In this document: positions 17,069 through 29,300 of the stretch, one piece after another
How positions within the stretch are numbered: position 1 is the stretch's first letter
Layout: every line of letters starts with the position of its first letter
DNA from: Dysidea avara
Taxonomy: Eukaryota > Porifera > Demospongiae > Dictyoceratida > Dysideidae
Length of the DNA: 64,000 bases
Assembly: GCF_963678975.1 (NCBI RefSeq)
Contig: NC_089272.1
Location: 21,527,399 to 21,591,398 of the forward strand
Direction: 5' to 3'
Made by a program: the position numbers and the translations under genes
Notes under the pieces: generated by a model
Told to the model about the DNA's origin: nothing
Databases searched by the model: none
Seen by the model: only the letters and a program-made list of their open reading frames with translations

Positions 17069-17398
17069 GTGAACTTAACCGCTGATATGGATGTCCAGTC
17101 CAGTGATTTGACTCACGACTACACTCACTATATTGCAATCGATTTTGGCACATCTGGGTGTGGAATAGCAGTTTCTACAAGCGTAAACCCGTCCGCTCCT
17201 CATGTGTACTCAAACTGGTTAACGAATCATATACCGGTTAAAGCCCCAACGTACTTGTTATTGGACGATGAGGGTAAATTTGAAGCGTTTGGAGACAAAG
17301 CTCTGAAGAACTATTACAGTAAAACTGGGCTTCGTAACAAAGGCAAAGTGGACCAATACTATTTGTTTGTTCGCTTCAAGATGTGTCTTTATGATGAG
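17066..17398 (+). CDS. HSPA12-like: HSPA12-like gene 2, exon 1
   Basis: 111 codons ending ...FKMCLYDE before GAG|GTACGTATAG. It carries THYIAIDFGTSGCGIAV, identical to gene 1 over these residues, and the KFEAFG and YYLFVRFKM segments. Just inside the intron (17409-17424) the words CATAGATAGTATATAC of the start-codon hairpin recur once. Confidence 0.87.
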
Positions 17399-20300
17399 GT
17401 ACGTATAGCCATAGATAGTATATACTACGTACCCGTACGTAATATCTATGCGTATGGTATAGCTACTGACTTGGAAGTGCTTGGGTAATTAATTTTAGTT
17501 TACTATGATGTCTTAGTTCCCTATTGAAGGAGAGTCTATAAGGATTACTAATTATGTAGAGTTTTGGTTACTAGTCTATATATAGCCAGTCAGCAATTTT
17601 TTTGCAATCAGATTCCGAAAGCACTGATATGACTACAAAAACTTGCCACATCCACTTGTGGGTAATACTGCCCCATCTGTGGTAGTGTGTGTGTCCGAGG
17701 ATTCACCTCACCTAACTTATGTAATTTTTCTCATGTTGTTTTCATCAATAACATGGTTTCTCTCATGGACATCATTGTACTTATAATCACAAAAATACTG
17801 TAAATTAACCTGCAGAGGCAATTCACAATGCTTTTATTGGGGATCAAGAGGTCGGAACCTCCCGGAGCATCTTTTTTCAAAATATCAATTCACCTTCAAT
17901 TTGCCATAGAACAGGAAAGTGATTTTCATGTAAAATGACACATCTAAATTTCTTCTGATTTTGCTATAGCTCATTTAAATTGCCATTCGCTGCTAGTGCT
18001 CTTTCCAAATCTTGTCTGGAATCCGAGGTATACGTATCTAGCTATCACTTGTCACAAGAAAAGGAAGATTTTCTGTCCAAGAATCTTGCTTGCAAGTCTT
18101 CTCACTGGGGTGAGTTGCTCTACACTTATCACATCCGGAAAGTTACTAAATGTGCATGAGGTAGGTGGTACACAATAGTTATAAAAGCCTATAATTTAGG
18201 GTTAAATTACTAAATGTTTTCTCCAACCTACTGTAGACATCCCCGTAGCCAACCAGTATAGGCCACCATGGGCATGTACCTAATTTCTTGAAACTATTTT
18301 GCAAAACTTGGTTGTGTCTAATAACCGTCTATATGTATCATACAGTATGATAGTACTGTATATTAGGGATCATGAAGGTTTTGGCTTTTCTGGCTTAATA
18401 TATGACCCTAAAACCAGCCTCACAGTAACTTCATGCCACAATGGCAGTATTGGTTCAGTATACCTAGTCCAAAATTCCAGCAGTACAATCTGAAATGTTT
18501 ATATAGTTGCTAAAATTTTCTACTTACTGCCTGACTGACTGATTCCTTCATAAGGCTACAGGCTTGATTTTTTTCATTGTTTGATGTTGCTTCAGCTTGA
18601 CTTGTGCCTTTTAGCATATTGTAGTATGAACAATGCATGTTTCATGGACATACTTGTGTCTTCCTTTGCGTCCCATTTATATTTGCTGACAACACAAGGT
18701 GTCATTTCATGGTAGTGCCGTGTGATGGCTTCCCTAGCTACATTTGATGGAATCATCCGAGTTTTCCATTTTGACTGGATTGATTGCAGAAGTGCTTCTC
18801 CTAAGGTTCTTCATTTGTAACACGCTGAACATGGCTGAAAACGAAGCGTAATGGCCACTTCAATATTTCAGTAAGGCCATCACAAATTAATTTTATGTTT
18901 CTCGGATGCGGCGGGTCAACAATTTCACTTTTGTAAAAAAAAATAAAAAACCACGTGAACTCACATGGCAGATGAAACCATAGATGAAACTGACACAACG
19001 GTTCCTGCAACGGCTTCACGAATCGTTGAGTATTGTTTTGAAATGAGGTGTAGTCATCATTAAAACAGAACAATAGTGAAGTGCTCCTGCGAAGAGACAT
19101 TTGGGTCGCTGGTTAGAAAAGTCGCTCCGGAATTTCAAGAAGAAAGAGTCAGCTCAGTCAGGTAATGGGAATATAGCTTACAGTGGCTACTCAGCTTTAA
19201 TAATCCGACATGCTAAACATACATGTAAATGGAATTTAAACATATAAATTGATATCTAATAGTGAGAAGGGGATATATCAGTGGTATGTATAAAGTTTGT
19301 CTCTTCAGCTTTGTAGTCACAGTAGGTTTTGCTGATCCAGGTATAGCTAGTGTGGCAGCTACTTGCTCCGTATGTACATATTCTGGTTGAGCCTACAACA
19401 CAAACATGGCATATATACATACAAAAGATAAGATGCACACTGACCATATAATTTATTGTAGCTATATATGTTCTGCTGGGAGTCAATATACAGTATTATT
19501 ATAAATCTACGTATGTATTTTAATATACATGTGCCATTCTTTTTTTTTTTTCGACCTGCCGGGTAACCCTTGAGGGTAAAATAATCTGAGAAACATAAGA
19601 TTTATTTGGTATGGCCTAATTGATAGTTATCAACATTAGGAGAATGACCACAGAAGGTAGTACTTGCATGAGGTGTTTACCACCAGCCTAAGCAAAAATA
19701 GTCAGAGTGCAAGTTCAGATGAAAACATTATGTGTGGGTTCACCAGTCATATTAAGGTACGTAATGTTACAAAAAAGTAAACAAGCAAGTTTGATTATGT
19801 ATCATAGAAATAAAAAGTAGTGAAACAAGGGAGGTCGCCTACATCTGAAGATATGCTAGTGAACATTTAATCCCTGCTAAGACTGAATTAGGGATTATAA
19901 CTATTATGTCCACTAGTATATCTTCAGGCTATTAGCCCGCTATGGGTGCCAGTACAATTAATCGCCAAAGCTGGTTCAGGCTAATAGCCTTTGCTACACT
20001 AGGCAATCAATCAGTAAGAGTCCAACCACCAGATTCATTTTATACGTGTACTCGATGATTAGTGGCAGCAGGTAACATTGCTCCTACGTTTGTTGATATG
20101 AATGGACAAGTCCTGGAGATATATGGAGATTACTAAGTCCCACAATCAATTGTCACTGCCATTTTGAGTAAGCTGACGTACGGAGAGGAAGACTACTAGC
20201 ATGTCTACCATGCCAAACTATGGTGAATTAATTTTAAGTTAGTTAGTTGGTATGCATATGGGTTGTTAGTATGTTGTGTGGTGCGGGTTAATTTAGACAT

Positions 20301-23300
20301 ATGGTATACAGTATATGAACCATGGCTCACTTCAGTGTATTGCACTTGTATACACCCCTCTTCCTCAGTCATCGGAAGTTTACTGTTGATGAACTTCCTC
20401 TGCTCTTGACTGTTTTATTAGAGTATCTCAATCTCTAAATGCAAAAGGATTCTAATCCACCTAGTCCCCCTTGTGCTATACCTATACAGGTAGCAATTTG
20501 CTAGGGACAGGTTTATTATACACAGTGATAAACTGCATCAAAAATGTTTGAGTTACATTGTATGTCTAAGCTGTTTAGCTATGTTCAATGAGAAACACTA
20601 TGAAAAAATTTCTGAAGGGGATGGAGGGTAGCGCTGGCTACCCTTCCCTCCCTAAATCTGCTCCTGGACATGTTCCAGCTCACTCAACTAAACTATTCTT
20701 GTTAGCCTTGTTACAAGACCAACTAAATGTGTAGTTATTTAATTCCTGTAAAGCCCAGTAAATTTCAGAAACTTACTTCATGTTTTAAAGAAACTATCTC
20801 AAAGCATACAGAAGTTTAATACAGCCTGTTCATTTCCCATATATACTGGCTACTTTTTAAAATTATTTGTTCATATGAATACAACACATATACCATGGCT
20901 ACAAGGTGTGCTACACTTAGACACACCTCGACTCTGTAGCCAGCATAATTATAAAACACTGTTTGTCAGTTACAACACCTGTTCTTACTGCATGACTCTA
21001 TCCACACCCTAGTTAATGTGACTAGAGGAGATGAAAAATTATCCACTGCCACACCACATGCCAGCAATATCTATTATACAATGCTTTTGATTTAGTATAG
21101 TCTAGACCTTATGCTAATTCTGTTTTGTAGTTTGGTAATATTTGAACATTCAATAAAACTTCAACTTAGTTTCAGCCAAAATTGCCACCAAAATCATTCT
21201 CAAAAGGTCAATTTTTCAAAATTTCCTTCAGAGAGCTTATAGAACTTATACTACCAGCTCAGTAGCATCCATGTTCTAGCATTGAATTTTTACAAATTTT
21301 AGTCAGAGTTACCACCAAATTCAAACTCAGAACGTTAATGATTTCCTTGGGGAACAGCTTATAGAGCTTATACTGTACTAGTTATGTTTTTTTTAATATT
21401 AGCATTCATATTTTCAGTGTTGCGTGACAGCGTTAACTCATTATTAGTTTTGATGATAGTGCAAAGTTCCATTTTTCAAACACATTTGACCAGAAACCAG
21501 CTTCATAATATCTTCACTGGTAGTTCTAGAACTTTTTGAAGGGATTTTAGTGATATTCAATGCTGCAATTACATAGCTAAGGAATGAAGAAAATGAGGGG
21601 ATCTCAAGAAACAAGAAAATTTTGAAATTCTAGTACTATAGCTCTAAGGATAGATTTTAGATTGTTTTAGACAACTAGTTTTTAGCTAATCACAATAAAA
21701 CCAATGCATTTATTCTGTGAAATATAACTAGAGCAAGAGTTGTCCTAACTGTGGATCATGGAGGCTTGGACTTCTTGCCCAATGAAAAATATTACCCCAA
21801 AACAGCTTCACTTTTCCTTCATAACAGCTTGGCTGTATTTGTTGCAGTACCTAAAATGACTTCAGAGCAACCCCAACCCTTCCAACAATAACTGAATACA
21901 TGATCTGAGATGTGACTGATTGCCACCTTCAGACAAGCATAACTTGATAACATCTTGATTTTTTCACTGTTCGACGCCCAACAGGTGCCTTTTGGCATAC
22001 CACAGTGTGTATGATGCATGCTTCATGAACTTGCCTGTGTCCTTTGTGTCCCATTTATCTTTGCTGGCAGTGCAAGGTGTTGATTTGCAGAAGCACCAAG
22101 TGATGGCTTCCCTATGTTTGTAATGGGAATTACCTAATTTTTCATTGTGACTGGATTGATTACAGAGGTCCTTCCTATAGTGTTCTTCATTTGTATCACT
22201 GTGTAATGGTAACTGAAAGCAAAGCGTAATGGCCATTTCACTATTTCAGTAATTAATAGTTGTGGCACACGCTCAGACGAAACAATAAGCCTGGCACTAT
22301 TTTTACTTCTAATACAACATGGGCAAGTTCACCAGTCATAATCATGTTACAAAAAAGTAAATAAATAAAACTTAAGAGGTTTTGATTAAGGATCAAAGAA
22401 ATAAAAAGTACTGAAACAAGGAAGGCCATCTATACCAGAAGATATACTAGTGGACATTTAATCCCTAATATATCTTGCAACTTCCCTTGTTTCAGTACAT
22501 TTTATTTCTTTTATCCATATATTAAAATACCTAGCATTTATTGAAATACTCTATAATGTATCCTGTTAGAAAATGTACAGTACATCTTATTACAATCCAG
22601 ATACTGCACTAGCTATAGTATAATCCTTTGAAAGTTAGTAGACAATTGCTATACTGTGTTGGTTTGATTGTTCATCCATTTATTGTAGCAGCAAAATCAG
22701 CACTGCGATTTTGTGTATTGTAGCAATGAGATGCTTCCTACAGTTACAATACTGCCCAAATGAAACTTTGCGAGCAACAATTGCGTACGATTAAAAACTC
22801 GCTCGAAAAGGGAGCGTGGCAGCCATTTTGTTTGCAAGTCTTCTTCCCTCAACTGGAAGGATGAAGACTCATGAACGAAATGGCTGCCACACCCCTTTTT
22901 CAAGTGAGTTTTTAATCACGCACAATTAGCGCTCGCTATGTTGTGTTTGGGCAGTACCGTTCAACTGCTCTATTAAGTCCCAAATTTTAATGTTTGCTAA
23001 AGAGAGCTATGGTGCAGTGCGCATCTGTTAAAAACTGTGGCTGTATACAGTCAAGGGTATGCAATAGGGTCATTGTTTTCTCTTGGAATTTTTGGTATGA
23101 ATCATTTTTGTGTCATAGTTTCCCTGTATAGTATAAAGTACTTGTGTAGGTACTGCCAAATCATACTTAAAGCACATGATATACATTCCACCCTTTTTCA
23201 CATGCATAACAGTAATTTATTGCTCAATTCCACTTCTTTTTTATGCAAATATATCAAAATCCACAAGGTGTATATGATTTGGAGCACTACATACTTATGG

Positions 23301-26300
23301 TACCCTGGTCCATTGTTACACCTGCTTACAAAAGAAGCACTAACTTCTTTGCAAAGCAGTTAGTATAGCTATTATAAACTATTACCTTCATGGTATTTTC
23401 ATAGTCCATAGTATGAATGGATGTCTTCTAATTGTTAACTCCATACATGGATACGTACAGAATACCCATAATATCTATATAATAGTATATATACTTTATG
23501 TAAATATCTAGATACATGCATATGCTTCTACTGATAATATCCGTGTTTCTTAGAATTTGACACGTGACATGAAAATCAAAGCTGAGAATGGAAGGGAGTT
23601 ACCAGCCATTACAGTTATTGCCATAACACTGGAACATTTAAAGGATTTGGTATTAAAAAATATCAATGAACAGGTTGAGCACCCCAACAGAAAAATACAG
23701 TGGATATTAACAGTCCCAGCAATATGGTCTCCAGCTGCCAAGCAGATAATGAGAGAAGCAGCAGAGAAGGTAAAAAGTATTTCAATACACACACCATTGT
23801 TAGATGTGTACATGGCCATTTAGGCAGCACTAGTATGGGTTTTTCTAAGAAATATATAGCTGTTATCAGTTCAATAACTAAGGGGATTCTAGGGTATTTC
23901 CTTTCCTCACCACTCGTGTAAATTATAACCTAATTAATATCACAGCCAAAAACATGTAGCAATACCACCTAAACTTATACTACATGCCAAGTCTGAGGCA
24001 AGAACAGACCACTAGCCTATTAAATGGTCCCAATATTCCACACTGGAATACAGTACTAGTAGTCTATTCTTTTTTGTCTCTGTCTAGGACAACTACTGTA
24101 TGTATTTCCAATCCTGACATAAAGATGGAGTCAGTATAGGCACATGTTTTATGCTGTGAAATTTCATGTGAATCTGTTGTTTAGCTCCTTCTTTACACGT
24201 TACAGTGTGTGGTAGGCTTAGTGCTTATCAAATAAAAAGTGTACTTGAATTTTTGTCCGTATACACCATTGGCAGTACTGAAGAGCTTGCATTCTTTGGT
24301 CATGTTTTTATAACCTTATGATTCCACGTATCTCCACTTTGTGAGACTTTGGAGTTCAGTCACTTTTTGGCCGTTTTCCATTGCTGATCATATTAATGAT
24401 GTGTGCCCCAAAGTTAGCTTGGTGGTAGTTCCTACTTGTCAGTCACCAATTATACAATGTAACAATAATTCTTAGGCAATGTGCTCAAAGGATGAATATT
24501 TTCTTTGAGCTCCGAGGATGACATGACTTTGTATGTACCGTGAAACCACCTAACTTCAAAAGAAAATTTCAGGGTACATATCTCATAAACCCTGGCTTGC
24601 CATGGTACATTTAACTTAAACCATGGCTGGCCATGGTTTATTTTAGTTAAACCATGGCTGGTCATGGTTTATTTTAGTTAAACCATGGCCTTGATATCTG
24701 GTGAGATAACGTTACTTTGTTTTTATAAGAATCCTGGCAGCATTCGATTGTTGGAGTTTATTATTGCTCACGTGATGAAAACCATGAGGCCGATTTCCAT
24801 CCTACAGCACTCAGACGGAGACGATTCGACTCCCTCACCACCCTATGAGTTGACAAACGAAAGTTCAAGGTGAGAACTAGTGTCATGGGTAATTTACAAG
24901 CACTTGTCCGCGTGTTTGATTATGTACCACGCCTACTTTTCATATATCACGAGGTAACCACTCTACAGCGAAGCTTACCCCTCTAGATGTTTAGAAAACT
25001 GTGTAAACAGTGTTTAAGTGATGTAGCAACTTTGAAACACTTGTAAAATCGCTAAATTGAGTGTTTCCGTGATATCCGTAGGATTTGCCCGTTTATGTTA
25101 ACAAACGTAGTCACAACGTTAGTTGTTGCTGTCCCATAATCGAATTTCACAAGTTGGTCTATATAATGAATTCAGTGGTTGGTCTCGTATTGGTTTGGCT
25201 GATTAGTCACCCGCAGGCTCTTAGCCTGCATTGGCATGGTACATATCAGTTGTATCACGTGCCCTTGTGATACAACTATTACATAAGTGATGCAGTATAA
25301 TGCTACATGCTATGCATGTAGCTATTAGCTAATTGTTGATTTGCAAAATTTAGCCCTACAGAGCTCCATATTAATGAAGTTTAATTGCATGAGGAAGTGG
25401 GCTAACTAAAACGTGACATCTAAAAACAGACACTAGGATCACACATTACTATGAGACTTATTGTCTAGCTCTTGAAGTTTAATACTATGAAGTAATTGTT
25501 GTACATAAATCAACTGGCTTGCTGACAAATACTTAAGACTGTTTTAATGCAGAGTCACTGCTCTATTAGGATGTTTTGGTTGCTTTAGCAGCAAGACTCC
25601 ACAATGCTGCATACAAAGAAGAATTTTGGTGTAAGATAAATTAATATGATAAATTTTTCCTTTAGTCATTCACAATACCGTTCCATTCTCTTTTCCCTTG
25701 GATTTTACTTAACCAGACAACAGAGGTGCCTAAACATAGTAGTGCAATTTGAAACATCACCAACTTATATACCAGTGCCAGAAATAACAGTCGGCCATTG
25801 GCCATTTTCCAAGCAAAATCATGTTTTGACTGACTATTTGGAGGCTTGTTCGGTCAAACGTCCGACAAGCAGCAAGACAGTTGGTAAAAGCTCACAAATT
25901 AAAAATCAAGCAAGCTATAACAGATGTCACATCAAGCTGATAGCGTACCTCACAGCTTCTCAATGTCCCAGCGATGATGGGGGCTCATTGGATGTTACCA
26001 CGTGACCACAGATGACAAGAGACTTGTTCTAATATTTTGGTGCACACATTGGTGAGTTGTTTTGTGAAGACTTCGGAAGATTGGAAGCATTTAGACTATG
26101 TACATTTGAGGATATTCGAGTCTACTGAGTGAAGGAATTTAAAGCGAGTTGTGTCTAGTTTTTGGTGGGATCCAGTTGAGCCACATTGGCCAGGAGTGAT
26201 GCCCCCTTCTGCATTACTGACATCAAGGATATACTGAGCGATTAATCTTAAAGTAAAACAGTGGAGACCAGCAATATAAAAAACTTTTAAAGTTTGATTG

Positions 26301-29300
26301 GGGATCATAGAAGAAAGAAGGGAAACAAGGAGGTCGGCAGATATACTAGTGGACATTAATCTCTATACCCATGACTGAATATAGGGGATTAAATGTCCAC
26401 TCAGTGTAGGTGACCTCCCTGTTTCCCTACTTTTTGTCTATGATCCCTAATCAAACTTAAAATGTTTACTTTTTTGTAATATCATTATGACTGGACCAAC
26501 GCATGCTGTATCAAAAGGATGGCGCCAGAGTTAATTGTGTCTGCATGCACACCCCAGGTATCAATTACTGACTCGAAAGTGAAGTGTCCATTTCACTTCA
26601 ACCTATATAATCCCTCTCCTTACTGTTTCTCTTTATTAGTAGTGCCATTATCACATCGAAGAATCGTCTACAATGCTTGTTATCGACATTCCAAAAGTAC
26701 ACAATTGCATCATCTAACCATGCAATAGTGCTCGAGAGACCGGTTATCCCTGTTCTCATTCACTTAAGGGCGTGTCCACTACAGGATAAGTGCAGGGGAT
26801 ACTAAAACGCTCGACTGAAGTTACAGAGTGTTTAGAATGTGATGCTATGGGCGTTTATAATTGAAACCGCCATATCGGTTGTGGTGGTGAGAGGGTCAAT
26901 CATGCACTAATTACAATGAATTATCCCATTATTGTGTTAAAACTTGTACAAGAGTACCATGAACTACACTATATTATATGGATGACTTGACTTATGGTAT
27001 ACATTATAAATATTTGTGCACAGTGATGAAGTAGCTAAGGTACTTAGTATCATTACTACTTCCAAGGACTTGGTACTTGAAGTATTGGTAAAAAGTGGAA
27101 TCGGTACAGCCCTACCCATGATCCATAATATACAGTACTACTGTACTGTATGATAGTTGATGTAGAAGTACAGCATAACACTGCATGCTTGCATGTAGTA
27201 TTTAACTAATTGTTACTTTGTGAAACTGAGCTAATTTAAAAATGGCCACTTTGCCAGTAGCTAACTAATATTTGTGGAAGTACATTATATGTATGTTCTA
27301 TTTTACTGTTTGGTAAGGCATAGGGATCGCCCCAAAAATTTTGCGCACCATCCAAACTTCCGCCTTTGAAAATCATCCAGAGACATCTTGTGTGACTAAA
27401 ATCACCTTTATGGAATAGTACCAGTCCATATAATATTGTAATGCAGCATTACTTATAACAAAACACTTACAGGTACGTAGCCGGATATAAAATTTTTTTA
27501 AATCGTCGAAACTCAAATTTTAGTCTCACTGCCTCACGCCTGCCTGACCACAGTCGCAAGGCTAGAGGCCAAACAAAGCAATGCACAGCCACCATTTTAC
27601 GCCACAGTAACAAACTCACCAGTGGAATATGCTTTTTGGGTGTAGGCCCTCTGCACCTTGTCTTTTATCTTCAATCAGGCTGCTTGTCTTTCATCCAACG
27701 AAACCATATCAAGGCATTAATTTTCCATATCAACACTTTCTTTCAGCAGCATAATTTATTTAGACGCCACAGAATTATTTCAGAGCTGGATTTCAGAAGC
27801 GTTTCAGTCCCATGCTACTACAAGAGGTATATATGCAACTTCACAATTGGGAGATCCCATTTGCAATAGCTTTGCAACCACACCCATCAAATAAAAGATC
27901 TAGGTGTACTAATAGCGATAGAGTATGGAGACCACACCTCTTAACAATCTAGCTATTTACTTAACAGTAAGCAAGATGACCTTACCCCTTTATTGGTTGA
28001 GCTAGCTGCACACCCCTTGGCTGACTCAAGATACTCTGATACAACAATCACTCTAATACAACAGTCATATGTGATATTCTAATAGAACAGTCACAAGTTT
28101 CACTGTAGCTAGCTGTGCTACAACCAAACTAGTTTTTTTTTAATCTTAATTTTAAAATGAAGTAGGGATCTATGCAATGAAAAGTAGTGAAACAAGAGAG
28201 TTATTACAGCATAGGGAAGTCCCTACTTTGGCATTGAACAAAAAAATTGTTATAGCTAATGTGCCAAAATAGAGACTTTCCCACCAAGCTATGCTGTAAT
28301 ACCATTATTCATCTCTTATTTCCCTACTTTTTATTGCATAATCCCTACTTCATTTTTAAGTTGATGTTGTGCTACTTCTAAAAACCAGGCACCATGTAGC
28401 TAGCTAACTCATCCAACTATGTATTACTGTTTTAATATGTTATGCAATAATGTATAATTAATTTATTGGTTCTCAGATTTCGTAATTCATGAAATTTTCG
28501 TAATTCTTCAATGATGTTGCTATGCACTGCTAAGGAAGCGCTTGTTAAACAAACCACTTTTAACAACATATTACACACAGAAGTATCTTCTAAACTATTT
28601 TATAGTTTGACTGTAGTATTTTTTCCCACAAATTCTCTCGACAAAACCTCAAAGCTGCTCTTCATTTTCATTCAAGTACATTGGGGATATGCCCCCTTTC
28701 CCAAATGAAGGGATAGGCTATTCTTGGTAGTCTACAAGGCCTGCACTGTTGTTTCTCAATTGTTAAATGCCTGTAAAATCCGAAGGGAAGGTAATTCACA
28801 AAGTATGATGAGAGTCGCCACACCCATATTTCAGACCACTGAAAAGAATCCACCTCAGAGCAAAGTTTACCAGTGCGTAAGTTAATGCAGACTTCATTTA
28901 GCTTTTACTTCTTACACGTAAAAGCTGCTTTTACTTCTTACACGTAAAAGCTGCTTTTACCATTTATGATTTTGCTCACGTGGGTGCATACGGACAAACA
29001 TAGATACATAGGTAGATATGTAGATAGGTACACACACACACACGCACACACACACACACTTTTACGAAAACAATTTTAGTAAACCAGGCGCGCACCCACA
29101 GTCGGCCTTTGGCTGGCTATGGGCACGCACCTGGTTAAAAATACTAGTGTACTATTGGAGATACATGTATTATATTACACCTAGGGATAAATTGTTTAGA
29201 ATAGTTTCAGACACTGAACAGGTTTGATTTTTGCCATGGTGCAACAAGTACAACAATGCAGCAAACTTACATAGTGGAAAGAATCAAACTTGTACACACT

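Noticed and set aside
25646-26005. 119-codon open frame as a gene
   Set aside because: It overlaps a third copy of repeat C, has no recognisable domain and no splice support.
28896-28960. CRISPR-like direct repeats
   Set aside because: Only two adjacent identical units without spacers, in eukaryotic DNA.
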